From Symbiodinium sp. CCMP2592 (lineage: Eukaryota; Sar; Dinophyceae; Suessiales; Symbiodiniaceae), in assembly GCA_905221615.1 (NCBI GenBank), contig CAJNDT010004891.1:310001-374000 (forward strand): a stretch of DNA of 64,000 nucleotides, written 5' to 3'. Numbering within the stretch: the stretch's first letter is position 1; each line of letters starts with the position of its first letter. Under the pieces are notes generated by a model. The model was not told the DNA's origin and searched no databases. It saw only the letters and a list, made by a program, of their open reading frames with translations. This document shows, piece after piece, positions 24,227 through 36,400 of the stretch. Position numbers and translations under genes: made by a program.

Positions 24227-24789
24227 GTGAGTCAACACTCGACCTGACATGTGGCTACCCAGTTTGTAGTTGTAGCTGTCCGAGCCATTCTCGGATTTGT
24301 TGGTGCAACATGCACCTCTCTGGGGATTCATTGTTCCGGAAACTCGGGACCCTAGACAGGGTTCCCGGATCTGTAGATTGTAGATTGTAGATGATGTAGA
24401 TGCTTCTGCCAACACGGCATGCGAGCATGTGAACATTCAAGCTTTGAAAAGTGCTGCATACTGTAGACAGAACTCCGCTGTCGAGATTCGGACCCAGGCA
24501 ATGCAACCAGCAATGCTTTTTACCTGATGGTTCAATGGTTCCGACAGGTCGGCTTCCGAGGGAAGAAGCGGGACAAGCCGACGGCCACAGAGCAGCTGCT
24601 GGGAGGAACAGGTGCTCCTGGGCTCCTAGCGGCCCTAGCCTCGAAGGTGTTTTCATTCGGGAAGGCGACTCGATGAGGATCCGAAGAATCGCCAAAGTGG
24701 AGCAGGTCACAGCGCCAAGCTGTCTTGTGCCTTTGATGTTCGGTGCTTTCAGTCCGCACTTGGGTAAGAGGCTAAGTGTGCAGCCCTGA

Positions 24790-26440
24790 ATTCGCTGGAG
24801 CAGGTGAGCTGCGATAACTGCGGCATGAATTTGGCAGATGCTGACAAGCCGGATGGACCTGCTGCATCCCTGGGCATGACTGCATGAAGGTTGATGTGAC
24901 ATGATCTAAGAATCTGAGGGTCTTCGTGGCAGATGGAAATAGCAAGGAGCAGCAACGTCGGTGAGAAGAGATGTTCCCGGAAAGTTCCGCGAGGGAGTCT
25001 CTAATGGCTAAGAGTTGTGCTGCTGCGACTGCACCGCAGCATGTAGCAACAACAGTTTTAAGGAAGGGAGGACATCATGGACCCTGGATACGATGTACAC
25101 TCATCATGAGACTCCGTTGACCATCAGCGAAGCCGGAGCCCTGAGAGCAATACTCGACACTGTTCGGACAAGGCAAAAATCACCAAGCCGTCTTAGACGA
25201 GTTCAGATGCGTCTGGGGGTTCTAGACTAGATTTGATGTGCTCTATCTGAAACCTTGAAAATCTTCCATTGTGGCCTTCGAACGAGCCTCTGCAGAATCG
25301 CCTCAGAAGGACGCTTCTTCTACTACTGCCGCCGCTGTAAGCGGAGCGGAAGAAGGCCGACTTGGCTGACTCGGCTGTAATTCGTTGAGGAAACACGGGC
25401 TGTGACCCTAAACCCCAACCAACAACCATGGGGTTGCTCATGATGATGGTGGCTTGGACAACCGGAACTTAATTTCTCGGAGTCACATGACGGGAGGGAC
25501 AATCAGTGGTTAGGTTCCTGACTGTCCGCAAACAGCTGGTACGTACATGCATGCAGTTCAAGCGGCAATCTTCGCAAAGCGGTGTGCATCCTGGGAGGTT
25601 CGAGCTTTGTATTCAGTGCCATGTTCTGGAAATTCTTCAAGGTGAAGGCCGGCTCACGCTGTGTGCTTCTCGTATTCGGCGCAACTTCCATGACACGGTG
25701 TCTTGCTTTGCCTCCTCTCCAATCCTGTCTGCGGCGTTCGTTCAATTTGCCTGTCTCTCACCCCATCTCTCCCTGTCTATCTCTCTTTTTCTCTCTGTCT
25801 CTAGCTCTCTCTCACTCTGTCGTCCGTCTTTCTTCACAATTTCCTCTGGACATCAGGCAAGTACTCTGGTGACGGCTTTCATCCTCATTATCTGAAATGC
25901 CAGCGCTGAGCTAAGTAAGTTATAGAGGTGAGGTCTGGCTGCCTAGCTTGGCTCCTTGACAGAAGGCTGGGGAGGTGACCGCCGAAGACAGCTAAGGCAT
26001 CGGATGTTGATTCGAAGGCAAAGCCTGGAGAACGCTTATCCGAGCCAGGGACTTATGAGCAAAACCGACCTATCAGAGATACCGATACAGTTTCCTGGAA
26101 AGACCCGAAAGCAACTCCGAGGCTCTCCCCATCTGCACCGCGTTCTTTGCGATCTCTGCGGAATTGTCGTCGTCGGTAGAGGCACGGCCCATGGCACGGC
26201 CCCAGGGGGGTGCTGTCTCGTTGCTTTCCGCCGATTCCAGAGGTGCTTCAGACAGCGCCAAGGACCCAGGCCCTGGCCGCACTTGAAACGGCGACTCTGT
26301 AAAGCTTCGCCTCGTGGCAGGATCAGGATCTTTCAAAAAAGCTCAAGAGTTGGGACCTTGGGGCCTTGGCGGTGTGGCTTTCAGCCTTCCTTAAGCTTCG
26401 ATATCAGGCTCAAGCAGGATCCTGGAAAGATGCTTGGCCG

Positions 26441-26480
<40 letters not shown>

Positions 26481-28640
26481 CACAATGAGGCCGGGATGCA
26501 GGCTGAAGTACAGGGTTTGGGGGGTTTCATCACCAGGCGATCTCTACCTGCCACACCGACCGGGGGGAAACAACCCCTAGCTCTCGACCCCAAAGCCCTC
26601 TCCCACAAACAAAACAGGGAGGGGGGGGCCTCGGCCCGGGTCTTCGGACCTTGCCCCGGATGCGAGCGAGCGAGCGAGCGAGAGATAGCACATTGGCGGA
26701 AGTTTACCGAGGGCACAGCGCTTCTTCGCACTGTGCCATTGTCCCTGATGCGGTAAATCCTGCAAGGAAAGCATACATCATGTCCAATGAGGCATCCGAA
26801 GCTTATCAGGGTGCTCGTGGCTCGTAGTGTGCTTGTGATCTGTGAGCTTCATGCAATTGGCCCTGTCAGTTCTACGCTTGTCCTCAGTGTCCTGAGCAAA
26901 CCGGACTTCGCTTCGAGCTCTGTGTGCCCTGTGCCACCAAGCTCACCGAGCGCAAGCTTCTCAGATGCGGCTCGCAGCAAGTCGACCCGATGTAACAGAT
27001 TGTAAGAGCCCTTGCTGGAGGAGGTCGTGGCATGCTCCGGCTAGAGACGACCCTTTGAGCAATCTGCTTGCGGGCTCTGTAGAATCTGACTCGAATTCGG
27101 ACAGAGCATGGGGATGGCATGTTGAAGCTGTTCTGCAACGGTAGACTTGTGCACTCGGTGCGAGGTCTATCTTCTAGTTGTTTTGTGTCGCCAGCTGACA
27201 ACCGGAAATCATGTTTCAGTGGCTGTCGGAATCTCTTGAACACCTAGGCTAGGCTCACAGACTCGGCTGTTGTGGTGGCAGACCTGTAGACTTGATCACC
27301 GATGGGTGATAGACGCATGGGTCTCACAGCTTCTGCTACCTGAGGCTGTACAGAGGGCTAGAAAAAGTTGGTGTTAAATTGCCTTGGATTTCGCAGCCCA
27401 TGCACACAATGCCGGACGTTCGCGAAGTCCACTATTTGGTTTCCGCACTTCCTGAAGATTTGCTTTTTGGAGAGTTCAGGGCTAGGAGCATTATCTGACG
27501 GCACCATCGCCTTCTCTCCCAGGTCCTATGCTGCATCTATAGCTCGGTGAAGAAGCCAGCGTCTAACGGGTGTATGCATGGCTGCAGAACCAGGGCTCTA
27601 GAGACCGATTGAAATATGCTACTTGTAGCACTATACTCATGACTACACTTACGTTGTCGTCCCTGCATCCATCGTAAATAATGTTCGTCTTGGGCCAGGG
27701 AGAGCTGCACGCGTTCTGCCCCAAAGTTGGCCAGTTGCCGTGATGCTAAGCCTTGCCAAGCTGGTTGAGAGTCGAGTCGTGAGCAGTTGAGCGAGCTAAG
27801 GCAACTCCTCCGTGTCAACACCTCCGACGCCTCGTGCAGATATCGTGAGGTCCTTTCTGTAGATCGCACAAAGCCATCCTGACACTGCAGTTGGCATGTA
27901 CGGAGGACATTGGAGCACGACAGCAGCCTGCCGCAGCTGAGTCGCCGACTTCATGCATAAGGTCCGTCTCGGGTGATTTGTAGGTGGCCCACAAGCAGGC
28001 CCTGCTCCAGAGAGCTGCCCACGTGTTGTTTGTTCAGGGTTGCAGCCTGTTGAGGCAGAATGTGGCCTCTCCACTGTTGACGTGTTTGCTAATGCAGCAC
28101 TTGCCGTCCAAAGAAATGACGGGCACGTAGGCCAGAGAACTGTGCAGGAAAAATGGGGATGCGACGATAATCTTTGCGACTAGGAACGGTCAGCCGGACA
28201 AAGGCTCTGCCTGTCCAGCATAGCTTTGATTCATAGCAGCTGAGAGCTGCTCCAGCCCTAGTCGCCAGATGCGCGCTACACACACACACACACATCGATG
28301 CAGCAGGGGATTGGCGATGCGTGGTAATGCGCTGTCAAGTGAGCTTTCAGGGTTGAGGATAGAGGAAGGCTAGGGAGCCCCACAAACCAGGTTTCCAACT
28401 CAGATCTTGGCAGCAGTGGTCTCAAGCCCGACGCTCAATCCATGGACGGCACAGTGCCCAGCCGCCAACGGGAAGCCACTGCAGATCATGGCTTTAAACA
28501 TGAAGCTGGCAACACATGAAGCCTTTGTTTTGAAGTCGGTTCCAAACCCCAAGATGTAGAGCCGGCAGTCTTCGGAGGACCAGTTCTGACACGAGCAGCC
28601 ACAAACATCGAAACTCGCTGCCATCCAACCTTCGACGGCG
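24790..28640. other. No supported gene; GA and GCGA repeats
   Basis: Holds a GA run at about 26441-26477, a GCGA run near 26666-26684, a short CCCTAAACCCC piece at about 25410 and a CA run near 28275-28293. I found no exon chain or domain. Confidence 0.5.
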
Positions 28641-28647
28641 TGCACCG

Positions 28648-29622
28648 ATGGCAATGCACATCCTAGGTGCTGGTTCCATGGGTTGCCTCTGGGCGGCTGC
28701 ATTGACGCGGGCAGGCACTGAAGCGCGGCTGTTGCTGCGACCCAACTCTGGCAAGCTTGCAGCTTGCAAGTCAGGGAAAGTCCTACTGCGAGTGGACGGG
28801 CACCGAAGCAACGGTGAAACATCGCCAGTTGCAGTCCATGCCGGATCGGTGTCGGGACCCGGAGAAGATGTTCATCAGGTGTTAGTAGCAACAAAGGCTT
28901 ACTCTGCCATGCAAGCTTTGGAGATGTTGGCGCCACGACTGAAGACAGGTGCCGTTATTATCTTGCTGTCGAACGGAGCACTTGCCCTGCATGAGCAGAT
29001 CGTCCATGGGGCGGGTCTAAGCCTAGGCCACGTGCACCTGATGCTGGGCATCACGACGCATGGGGCGTGGTCTCGGGCCCCTTTCGACATCGTGCATGCA
29101 GGATGGGGCCAGACTAGGTTCGGCACCACTGAAGCTCAGGAGGATTGGTATTTTTCCACTTTGCAAAGCTTGGAGACTGCCGGGCTTGGAGCTGTCAATG
29201 AGGGACCCAACATTGCACGCTGCTTGTGGCTGAAGCTGGCGGCAAACGCTGCCATCAATCCGTTGACGGCCCTGCAGAACAAGCCAAATGGCTTCATCTT
29301 ATCGTGCATGGAAGCACAAGCGCAAGTATCCCAGATCTGCAGAGAAATTGCTGCGGTTGCGGGCGCACTGCAACCAAACCAAAGGGAGCAGCTCTCCAGT
29401 TTCGAATTGGAGAATTTTGTCTTCCGAACGGCACGGGAAACAGCAGAGAACCGCTCCTCCATGTTGCAGGACATGGAAGCGGGCAGGCTTACTGAGATCG
29501 ACTACTTAAACGGATGGGTCGCTCGCAAGGCCAAGGAACTGGGAGTGGATGCGACCGTAAACGCCCATGTGACAGCGCTAGTCAAAGAAAAGGAATCGGC
29601 AGCGTCCGCTACAAAAGAGTAA
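28648..29622 (+). CDS. 2-dehydropantoate 2-reductase (ketopantoate reductase)
   Basis: Reduces ketopantoate to pantoate with NADPH in pantothenate and coenzyme A synthesis. The 324-residue frame is complete from ATG to TAA and has no intron. The N-terminus holds the dinucleotide motif HILGAGSMG. The conserved Asn lies in LLSNGA (residue 109), the catalytic Lys in LWLKLAANAAINPLTAL (residue 196), and the C-terminal helical domain has the Ser-Met-Leu-Gln-Asp-Met-Glu and T-E-I-D-Y-L-N-G signature that binds substrate. The length is close to the bacterial PanE enzymes (about 300). No targeting peptide is visible, since the Rossmann motif starts at residue 4. The lack of introns contrasts with COG6 downstream and suggests a retroposed or transferred gene. 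Confidence 0.95.
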   Translation: MAMHILGAGSMGCLWAAALTRAGTEARLLLRPNSGKLAACKSGKVLLRVDGHRSNGETSPVAVHAGSVSGPGEDVHQVLVATKAYSAMQALEMLAPRLKTGAVIILLSNGALALHEQIVHGAGLSLGHVHLMLGITTHGAWSRAPFDIVHAGWGQTRFGTTEAQEDWYFSTLQSLETAGLGAVNEGPNIARCLWLKLAANAAINPLTALQNKPNGFILSCMEAQAQVSQICREIAAVAGALQPNQREQLSSFELENFVFRTARETAENRSSMLQDMEAGRLTEIDYLNGWVARKAKELGVDATVNAHVTALVKEKESAASATKE

Positions 29623-29934
29623 GACCTGCTTGAGCACGTTTTCCTGCTTCTGCATGACATGATGTGCTGGCAGTTTCATCCAATCATCGCGAAACCTCGC
29701 CGGTGGCTCAAGGGTTTCTGGTCGACGCCCGAAACTGCGGTGTTCCTGTCGAGTCCTCAGATTGCCGGCTGCGAAACTCGCATGTAGTGCCGGTTTGAAG
29801 CTAAAGCCTTGCTGCCTGACTTCGTTAGGTCTGTGGCTGCCTTTCTGCTCAGATGGCCCCGAAGGCATCCAGCCACAGCATGAGCAATGTTTGTTCGCGA
29901 ATGCTCTTCATACCCTCTAGTCTATAGCTGCGCC

Positions 29935-30062
29935 ACCTCCCTGAAGGAAATCATCAGAAAGATCGGCGAGGCACATTTGGGCTCTGCTCTCCTGGCACAA
30001 ATTGAAAGCATCGGATTGCATGAGTTGCTCACGTGAGGACGGCTTCGACGTTGAAGACTTTA
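29935..30062 (+). CDS. Possible helical exon, unknown
   Basis: After a GAAG junction the frame reads EIIRKIGEAHLGSALLAQIE and continues to a GTGAGG splice-like site at about 30034. A second frame just after gives EDGFDVEDFKATLYKVQREW. Both look like real protein, but I cannot name a family. The piece lies 320 bases after the ketopantoate reductase stop. Confidence 0.35.
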
Positions 30063-30069
30063 AAGCCAC

Positions 30070-33000
30070 ACTTTACAAGGTGCAGCGGGAATGGGCGGTT
30101 TGGCTTTGATCGCTCGATTCCCCAAGGCTAGTAAGGTATCACATCTTCCAGCACAAGCTGGAAGCCCTTACCAGCATGCCTTGTGTGCAAATGTGAGTAT
30201 GCAAAGTGTCAGGAACCTTGCGAATAAGGAGCATGGCCGCTGCTGAAAAACCGCTGCTGCAAGCAACATGCACTTGTTGTCTCCAGAACCGGGATAGGAA
30301 TTCTCAGGTGCTCGTGTCTGGTTCACATCTATGATTTGAGTAGGCAGCGCCCTGGTCGTGTCGCTATGCAGTAGCCTTTTCCGGGGGTTTCTGAAGTGGC
30401 CCCAGATCCATGTAGCCAAGCATTTACTTCAATATGAACTTCGGTGTTCTTCACTTTGGCGACGCGAGACACCGCGCCAGTCTTCGCCATATGAGCAACT
30501 TGCCTTAAGCTGAAAGCACGAGAATAGAACGAGAACACCCGGCATGTCTTCAAGAACCGGTGGTGGGGGCAATTGAGTGTGTCTTCTCTTTGCAACAACT
30601 CGTGGGGGCCGACGGGTATCGTGCAAAAAACATGAACATCTTTCCCAATGCCAGTACGACACAACAAATGCGAAAATCTGCACATGTCTGCGATTAAAGA
30701 GCTGTCGAACCATGGCTGAAGCCAGAGAAGACATGAAATGCTGTAATTGCTTTACTTTACAATGCTTGGAGCCAGACACCAGGACAATGCTTACTATTAA
30801 AAGATTATTTGTAGGTTGAGATCAATCCAGCAATGCTGCAATGTAGTGACCAGTGGAGCCAGAAAACGGATGCCAACGTCAAGAAAGAAAACGAAGCCGC
30901 GCCAACCTCGACCAAAAAAGTGCAATTACGTGGTGTGTGACCTGGACGGGGCTGCTGTAAGAGGGGTAGCTGTAAGAGGGGTAGCACGAGCAGCGGCAGT
31001 AATACTTGTAGTAAAGTAGTAGTCGTCGTCGTGCAGTAGTAGCAGTATAGTAGCAGTAGCAGCAGCGCATTAGTACCAGGCGGAGCGGTACAGGCTTTCG
31101 GTTTTTCTTGTTGCTTTTGCTGTGTGTGTGTGTGTGTTTTTTTTTGCTTCTGATGTTGTTGCTGTTGTTGTGCCTTCACTTCCGTCAGTGCTGCATCGGT
31201 GCACTATGCAACATAGCTGTATTCTACTATGCCTTCGAAGAGCTCCACTGTCCGACTGTTGGTGATGTCTTTTGCATTGTCATGACACCTGAATTGGATG
31301 CCAGTGGTTGGCTGCGAAACCACGACATGCCAACCCTCGTCGCTAGTCACATCCTGATTCAAGAGTTGAGCAGACAGCCATACTTCGACAGAACACTGGG
31401 AGCAAACGATAAGGCCCATAAGGTGCGTCACCTGCATTGGTTTTGGAACAAGATTCTCACCGCCATTTTCGCGCGGCTCTGTCTCGTGTGCCCGAGAACT
31501 ACCGAGAATTCCTGCCCAGTGGTAGTTGCTAGTCACTGCTAGTCTGTTACTGCAGTACCTACTATTGTCCAGCTTTGTCACAGGGGCGGCCATCCTTTAG
31601 ACTGCTATGTTGCCTCGTCCAAGAGACAACGACAGAGTCCATGAGGAAGGCCCAGTCTAATACTGGTGACAAGTGCTTGTTTTGACAGGAGGGCTGCAAG
31701 AAGCTCCATATTGTTGATGCCCGGACCCAAATGAAAATCGGCAGAGTCACAACGGGCCTGCATCAACTGCTCCACAACTTCTGCTGACCTCAGGTCTATA
31801 CAGCGTGGTGTGGCCCGTGCCTGTCAATAGCGACGGCCCTAGCATGACAGGTAGATTCCCGCAGATGATGTTTTCTGAAGTGTTCTGTATGTATTGGCGC
31901 CGGCTTCCGTCCAATCTGGAGCATTCTGCAGGTTCCCACCTTCAAAAACCTTCAGGTAGATAGCTCAGCATGAACCTGGCCGGGGAGAGGATGTCACATG
32001 TCTGTGAAGCTGGGGCTGTCGTGCGCGTCTGCATACCACAGCATATTCCATTGCCTCTAAGCTGAACGTGGACGCCTTCGAGGACAAGCACCACTGCCTG
32101 CACACTTTTGCGGTTTGGTACTACAGTTCGAGAAGCAAGAGAGACACAGATGACGATTTCATGTCATGCCGAAATGCAGCTGCAAGTTCAGTCTCGCCGA
32201 TGGATGGGAATGCATGTGCGACAGGATCGATGCACCATTACGCAAGCTGAGCGGAATGTGTTGCCGGAGGTCACCTGCGCAGTTCTTGCAGACAGTGCCA
32301 TCTCGCATGGCCTATCCTGCACTTCGCCTGGCAGTATGAAGAGCGTTTTCCAGAGACTAGCAAGCCTCGCTTCCTGCCATGAGCCTACTGGCCGACTCGG
32401 CTTGGCATCAGGTTGTTCAGAGCTTCTAACTGGTGACTGGAGTCTGCCAAGGTTCTACAAAGGTGGAGAAGAGGTCTTTGCTTCGAGTATTTGTGGCATA
32501 CGGCCCGTCGGACTTGCAATGCGGTTGAAAGTAATTGCAGGTCATGCAGATCGAAGGCTTGAAAGCGCCAGAGATTCTCAAGCCGATGCCTCTAGCCATG
32601 AGTGAAAGCCTTCCGACCAACTGATTCTGCTTGCGATCTTCAGGTTCATTGAGGAGAACCTGCCTGCCATAGAGACCGAAGAGTGACCGGGTTGTGTGCC
32701 AAGGCCTGCTGAAAAGCAGCGGGTTCGCAAATCATTGTGTAAGTGGAGCAACACTGGCCTGGATGCCAAACTTGGCACGAGTGATTTCTGGCCAAGCTGC
32801 AGATAACAGTCTACATGTCTCAACAAAATCCAGAACTACAGCATTGCCTGCTTCTCGTTGCCAGAAGTTAGCAATTGGAGCAAGATGTCTCACCTGCGCG
32901 CTACCGGTATGAGTCCGATAATGCATGCACACTGAAAAAGAATTTCCTCGTCAAGCGCTCTCGTGTATTCGGACGCGACTATTGACTATTCACAGGTGAA

Positions 33001-33470
33001 TGCCCGATCAATGCCTAGGCCTGAGTGGTGGTGTTTAACAAGGTTTCTTGGTGTACGTGTATACTTACATGCATGCAATTAGCGGTTTCTAGTATCGCCA
33101 GAGTCTTCGAGCATCTTCTTCGGCTGTTGTTCGAGTCATCTTGTGCAGCATAGGCTTCCATGAGACTGTTCAGGAAATTAGGTATTCGCAGCTTTCGCAT
33201 GTGCGCAGGGGTTCCACTTTCAAGCTCCGCCACTTCAACAAATGCCTTCAGTATATGTGCCGCGGGAACACGCGAGACATGTCTTCCAGTTAAAGCAGTT
33301 GTAAAGCAGACACCAACTCAGTTCATGAAGAGCGTGAGGAGAGCAGTTATCGACAAAGGAACAGAAACCCAAAAGGCCTCAACAGCGCAGGTGTGATAAG
33401 CAAGTGCGAGTTTGTGAACCAGCCATAAGAATGCCTGTTGCCGAGCATGAACCTTACCTTGCTTAGCTTA
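30070..33470. other. Unresolved stretch with a few exon-like pieces
   Basis: A TG/T tract lies near 31120-31145. Pieces such as FYKGGEEVFASSICGIRP near 32456 and FIEENLPAIETEE after CAG near 32643 look like exons of an unknown gene. The rest shows nothing I can support. Confidence 0.4.
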
Positions 33471-33472
33471 CC

Positions 33473-36400
33473 ATGAGTGCCGACCATGACGGGGCGCCAT
33501 CCTCCGATGCTGCTCAGGCTCAGAGTTCGAGCTGAAGCCTTTGGTGGCCTTTGATGTGCGTCGTCCCGGCAGGTGCCGAAACCCCAGCCCACGGCGAATG
33601 CTGCCAGCCAGGGCCGCAAAAACACTCACTAAGCTTGACTTACAGTGACAGCGAGCGATGAGGTGGACACTTGACCAAGAAGATCCAGAAGGTTCCGTGA
33701 AGTTCGGTGCTGGCTTCATGGCCTTTCTTTCGACCGTGCAACAACGCCTTGGGAGGCATTGACTCTTCGGATTGACTCTCAGCAGCCCTCTCCTTGGCCG
33801 TCTCTCAATGTCCAACTCTCGTCCAGCTTGGGCACTGAGGTCACGCGACGCGCTGAAATGCCTGTCTGGGTTTTTCAGTGAGAACACTGTCCACACCAGA
33901 AGGCGGGGACCGCAGGCAGCCGTACCCTAAAGGGCTCCGGCTCCGACATCCCTGCGCTAGCAGCAGGAACTTACGATCCTCGATCGAGGGCGAGAACTTG
34001 TTTCTGCACAAGGCCCGATGCGCTGACTCGTGACGCTGTCAGAGCTCGCTTTCCTTGCTGACGCATTCAGGAGTTTGTGCATGCCTTCGGGGCTTTGGAG
34101 AGCCAGCTCGAGAGCCTCGACCGCCTGGTTGGTCGGCTGGCCCGGGCCACAGAGGGCGGAGCATGGCACAGTCGTGACTCAGTAGTGTCTCTGTCGCCGT
34201 CGCCACCGTTCGCCAGGATGGCGCCGTGCAGCGTGCAAGCGACCAGTTGAGAGCCAGCCGATGCGAGACACAGGACTCCAGCTTCCCATGCCAATAGCAT
34301 ATTCATATAGTTTAGTCATATATAGATCATCACAGCACCGCCGGCCTTATCCCGCAGTTGAGAGGCGAGCTTGGAGAAGGCAGCTGCCCTGCGCAAGGCG
34401 CAGTCCGCAGATACCAGCGATGTCCGGCCTTGCACGGGCCCAGCGTGCCCAGGAGTCAATGTCCATTGAACTCAAACAGCAGGCGTCGCACCACTTCGCA
34501 CCTTTGCAGCTGGCTAGCTGCAGTTGTTCATGCTTATTGTCAGGTCTTGGACAAGTTCCTGACGCGGTTTCGGCTGTCAGAGGCGTACTGTCATGGGCCA
34601 GACGAGTGAATACTAAAAGTGCAAAGTTGTATTGTGGGTCTCTGAACAGGCAGACACGCAAGTAGTGCGTTCTGGCGACAGACCTCTGGATGACGACTTC
34701 TTCACGGCTTTCGAAAGGCTCGAACAGGTGGGAGCTGCTTTGCTCGTATCACTTTCCACATTGTGCTCAAAAAGTGGCAGAGGTACGTGCGAATGCTCGC
34801 CATATGTACTGCCCTTTGCAACCCGATAGCTGCTGAGACTGCCAGCCGCATCTTGGAGTTTCAGGCTGAACACCAGTGGCCAACAAACTTCTGGAGCCTG
34901 ATGCCAAGATGTAAATCACTTCACCGGACGTGCAAAGCTCGCGGACTTGTGCCATCATGAGATTGTGAAAGGTTGATATCTTGCATGAGACATCAGAGGT
35001 GTTGGAGGCAACAGCCCTAGCTGGTTCTCTTTCCTGTTACTGTTTCAAGCGCCAGATGAGTCACTGCCGAGGCTTCCTACGAACGAATGTTTGTTTGGGA
35101 GCCGAACTCGGACAGCTTGCGTGCCAAATTCAAAATTTCTGGACCCGGCTATGCCGCCGCCGTCCTTCTGGAAGCTTGGAAACGGAGCAAGGTGCAGCAG
35201 CAGTGCCGGGGCTCAAGAGATGCGGCCGTGGCAAAGAGCACGCCCAACCTTCAGGATGCCGCGTTTAATCTTGTGCGGGGAGGTTTTGTCGCTGGGTTGC
35301 CTGCTTAGGTCTGCAGAACTGGAAACTCCTGCTGGGAGCGTACTGAAGCGAGTTTTGAAGCCTGACCCTCAGCCACCTGAGCTTGTGCCGCAAGTTCTTC
35401 GTGTTTTGGGGATTGGTGGAAAGCCAGACCGAGCCACGTTGAGATTGCAAAGTAGCGCCATCCGGGTCCAAATACAGAACAGCTTCAGCACCTGTAGGAA
35501 CATCGAGTCGTTTGATGTTCGCGGTTGTCTTTGATGCAGATGCTCGCATTCCATTTTGAGGCCGTTCCTGGGGCTTAACCAATCACTCGCCACCAAAATC
35601 GCTGAAAGATGAAGCTGCATAAACATGGGAAAGCAGGGAAACACTAAGACTCGCCCTACTTTGGCAGCCTGCTGCTTGTTCCCGCGGTCGTGGCATCTTT
35701 CGACCAACCCATGGGGCTTCTGGCTTTATGCTCAAGGCCATGAGGCTTCGGTCAAGGAGTAGCTTCAGCCGAGAGCACAAGACTTTTCTCAAGGGGGGGA
35801 CCCGAATGCTCAGGGATTCCTGTGGCCTCTGGAACTGACGCCCACAACTCTTTCCACAAGAAGATGTCCCCTCAAACGGGTGCTCGAACAAACGAATAGG
35901 CCAGTAGCCCCACTCCAGCATCAGGCAGAGGGATTGTGGAGGGAGTAGCTTGACGAAAGCCAGTGTCAATTCCAGATGTCCGATGTTAACCACACAGCTG
36001 CCGCAAAACTTGTTGCAACAAAGGCTGCTGAAGGAGCGACCGGTGTATTTCAACCACTGCTTGCGCGACATCGTTCGGGTCAGGACAGTGCATTTGCTTT
36101 AGCATGTGCAAGCATGTAATGCAGGGCAGGGTCGTTGCAAGGGGCAAGTTGACGAGTCAAGTCAGTCTGCTAAAGCCCCTTTTTTCTCACCTGCCAGGAA
36201 GCAGGCGCTCCAGCAAAGATTTCTGGAGGAAGCGTTGCGGCGTTGCCTTTGCACTTTTGCCTTTCTGTCGCAGCGCTTCGCATGCGGCCGCACTGCGGAG
36301 AGGCGCTGACTCAAGGAGACTCCTCCTTCGGAGCGCGGCCCATTGAACTTCAGGAGCCGCGCCCAGTGAGTGCAGACAGGCTTTGTGGCTTTTCTGTGCA

